From: Fischerella sp. PCC 9431 | Lineage (GTDB): Bacteria; Cyanobacteriota; Cyanobacteriia; Cyanobacteriales; Nostocaceae | Reading direction: 5' to 3' | DNA: 64,000 nt | Assembly (NCBI RefSeq): GCF_000447295.1 | Contig: NZ_KE650771.1 | Coordinates: forward strand, 3,840,403 to 3,904,402 | Part shown: in pieces, positions 63,174-64,000 of the stretch | Numbering within the stretch: position 1 is the first letter of the stretch | How the letters are laid out: the number at the start of each line of letters is the position of its first letter | Notes under the pieces: model-generated | What the model saw: only the letters and a program-made list of their open reading frames with translations | The model's database searches: none | What the model was told of the DNA's origin: nothing | Position numbers and translations under genes: made by a program

Positions 63174-63875
63174 TTAAAGTCTAGCCCAGTCTGTTCCTTT
63201 CCAAAAACTAAAGAAGAGAAGTGCGGACACTAAAGCGCCAAGAAGCCATTTTGTAGAAGTCTTAATTAAACTCAGACCTCGCAAAGACTGGGTAGTTTCT
63301 GCTTGATCTTTAATTTGTGCTTTGGCTTTAGAAACTTGAGACAAAAGCTCATTCTTTACTTCTTCAGGTTTTTTACCAGACAGAGAAGCACCCCGATTTT
63401 TTAAAAGATTATCTATTTGCTCAGGAGTTGCTTCACTGAGTTTTTGCTGCAATTGTTCAGCGCGAGAAATTTGTTGTGTAGATATATTGTTAATTTGTGC
63501 GACATTTTCCTTATTCAGCCGGAAGGTGTTAGAAACTCCCAAAGGTATCATGAGTATAAATAACACTGCTAATAATAAAGTTAGCCAAGATAATAATTTT
63601 AAAATAGGAAACTCCCATCTGTTGCGCGAATGTAATTCCCCAAAAAACACTAGTGCTAACGCAATTAAAGGTACAGGGACACGTTCAACTATTGCTCCTA
63701 TAGTTTGAAATTCCCAAGCAGGGTTAAAAAAGTTTGATGGAACAAACGTAGCTATCCAATCAAACAAAGATAATATTAACAGACCATAGCCAAGCGATCG
63801 CAGAATCGCGAGCGTGCTTTCCTGTGTTAAGACAAACTGAGGAGAAGGATTCTTTTCAATTTTGGATTTAGTCAT
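63174..63875 (-). CDS. HpsJ-like membrane protein
   Basis: 233 residues with four membrane segments: near 29-47 (LGYGLLILSLFDWIATFV), 68-84 (PLIALALVFFGEL), 93-112 (LLSWLTLLLAVLFILMIP) and the C-terminal helix (LLGALVSALLFFSFW). Between helices 3 and 4 is a coiled coil of about 80 residues (RAEQLQQKLSEATPEQID...). This layout matches the HpsJ family, some members of which work in hormogonium polysaccharide export in filamentous cyanobacteria. Identification is from memory of the family shape. Confidence 0.6.
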   Translation of the reverse strand: MTKSKIEKNPSPQFVLTQESTLAILRSLGYGLLILSLFDWIATFVPSNFFNPAWEFQTIGAIVERVPVPLIALALVFFGELHSRNRWEFPILKLLSWLTLLLAVLFILMIPLGVSNTFRLNKENVAQINNISTQQISRAEQLQQKLSEATPEQIDNLLKNRGASLSGKKPEEVKNELLSQVSKAKAQIKDQAETTQSLRGLSLIKTSTKWLLGALVSALLFFSFWKGTDWARL

Positions 63876-63920
63876 AATTCCTTACACGGTATCAGAAAGA
63901 AAAATTTTACAGACAAAACT

Positions 63921-64000
63921 TTAAGGTTTATGCAAACGGTCATGCCAGTATTTGTACCAGGTAAACCAGGCACTTTCTAGGACTTGATAAGTAACTTTTG
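63921..64000 (-). CDS. 3' end of a gene continuing beyond the window
   Basis: On the minus strand one frame reads KVTYQVLESAWFTWYKYWHD RLHKP then stop, open to the window edge. The composition is protein-like and the stop lies 45 bases before the HpsJ-like start, so the two may form an operon. The fragment is too short to name. Confidence 0.45.
   Translation of the reverse strand, partial: KVTYQVLESAWFTWYKYWHDRLHKP

Overview
The window reads as chromosome of a filamentous, probably heterocyst-forming cyanobacterium (Nostocales). The evidence is the dense GCGATCGC (HIP1) octamers, many heptanucleotide tandem repeats and small palindromic dispersed elements, and cyanobacterial gene families: PaO/Tic55-type Rieske oxygenase, DUF3124, a HpsJ-like protein, an RCCR-like protein and ELWxxDG/PPC proteins. 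No rRNA, tRNA, CRISPR array, intact transposase or prophage was seen.

Layout. 1-4155: 3' part of a giant AAA-like/WD40/TPR-like protein with 14 almost identical blades. 4156-6172: repeat-rich region holding a two-gene toxin-antitoxin module (Doc/Fic toxin) between two long direct repeats. 6173-13681: a PaO-like Rieske oxygenase, hisS, a small MITE with a clear target duplication, then a five-gene minus-strand set (RCCR-like bilin reductase family, nitrilase-like protein, aldehyde dehydrogenase, membrane protein, DUF3598-like calycin). 13943-16807: a cytosolic histidine kinase divergent from that operon, two MITE-like elements and an AEC permease. 16904-23441: LD-carboxypeptidase, ruvC, yvcK-like gene, fused pabA-pabB, tsaE. 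24223-28292: a broken HAD phosphatase, a DUF697 GTPase, a DUF3124 lipoprotein and a metallophosphoesterase.

28826-37247: an apparent chaperone-usher fimbrial cluster (pilin-like protein, second secreted subunit, PapD-like chaperone, usher with carboxypeptidase-regulatory-like repeats), with a large PPC/ELWxxDG surface protein upstream on the same strand. 37759-43904: sensor kinase, rubrerythrin, old-yellow-enzyme reductase, and three consecutive regulators (MarR, Crp/Fnr, AraC) with clear palindromic operator candidates. 44013-64000: mostly housekeeping genes (pgeF, birA, M23 peptidase, ribE, bifunctional nuclease, aldo/keto reductase, geranylgeranyl-reductase-like enzyme, pyrH-frr, redoxin, hydrolase, LCP protein, AI-2E transporter), a lipoprotein serpin beside a subtilase-like protein, rpe and a HpsJ-like gene.

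The best candidates for under-described systems are (i) the RCCR-like / nitrilase-like / ALDH / calycin operon with a PaO-like oxygenase 1.7 kb away, which looks like a tetrapyrrole- or bilin-processing set, and (ii) the cyanobacterial chaperone-usher cluster. All functional statements come from reading motifs by eye; no search was run.
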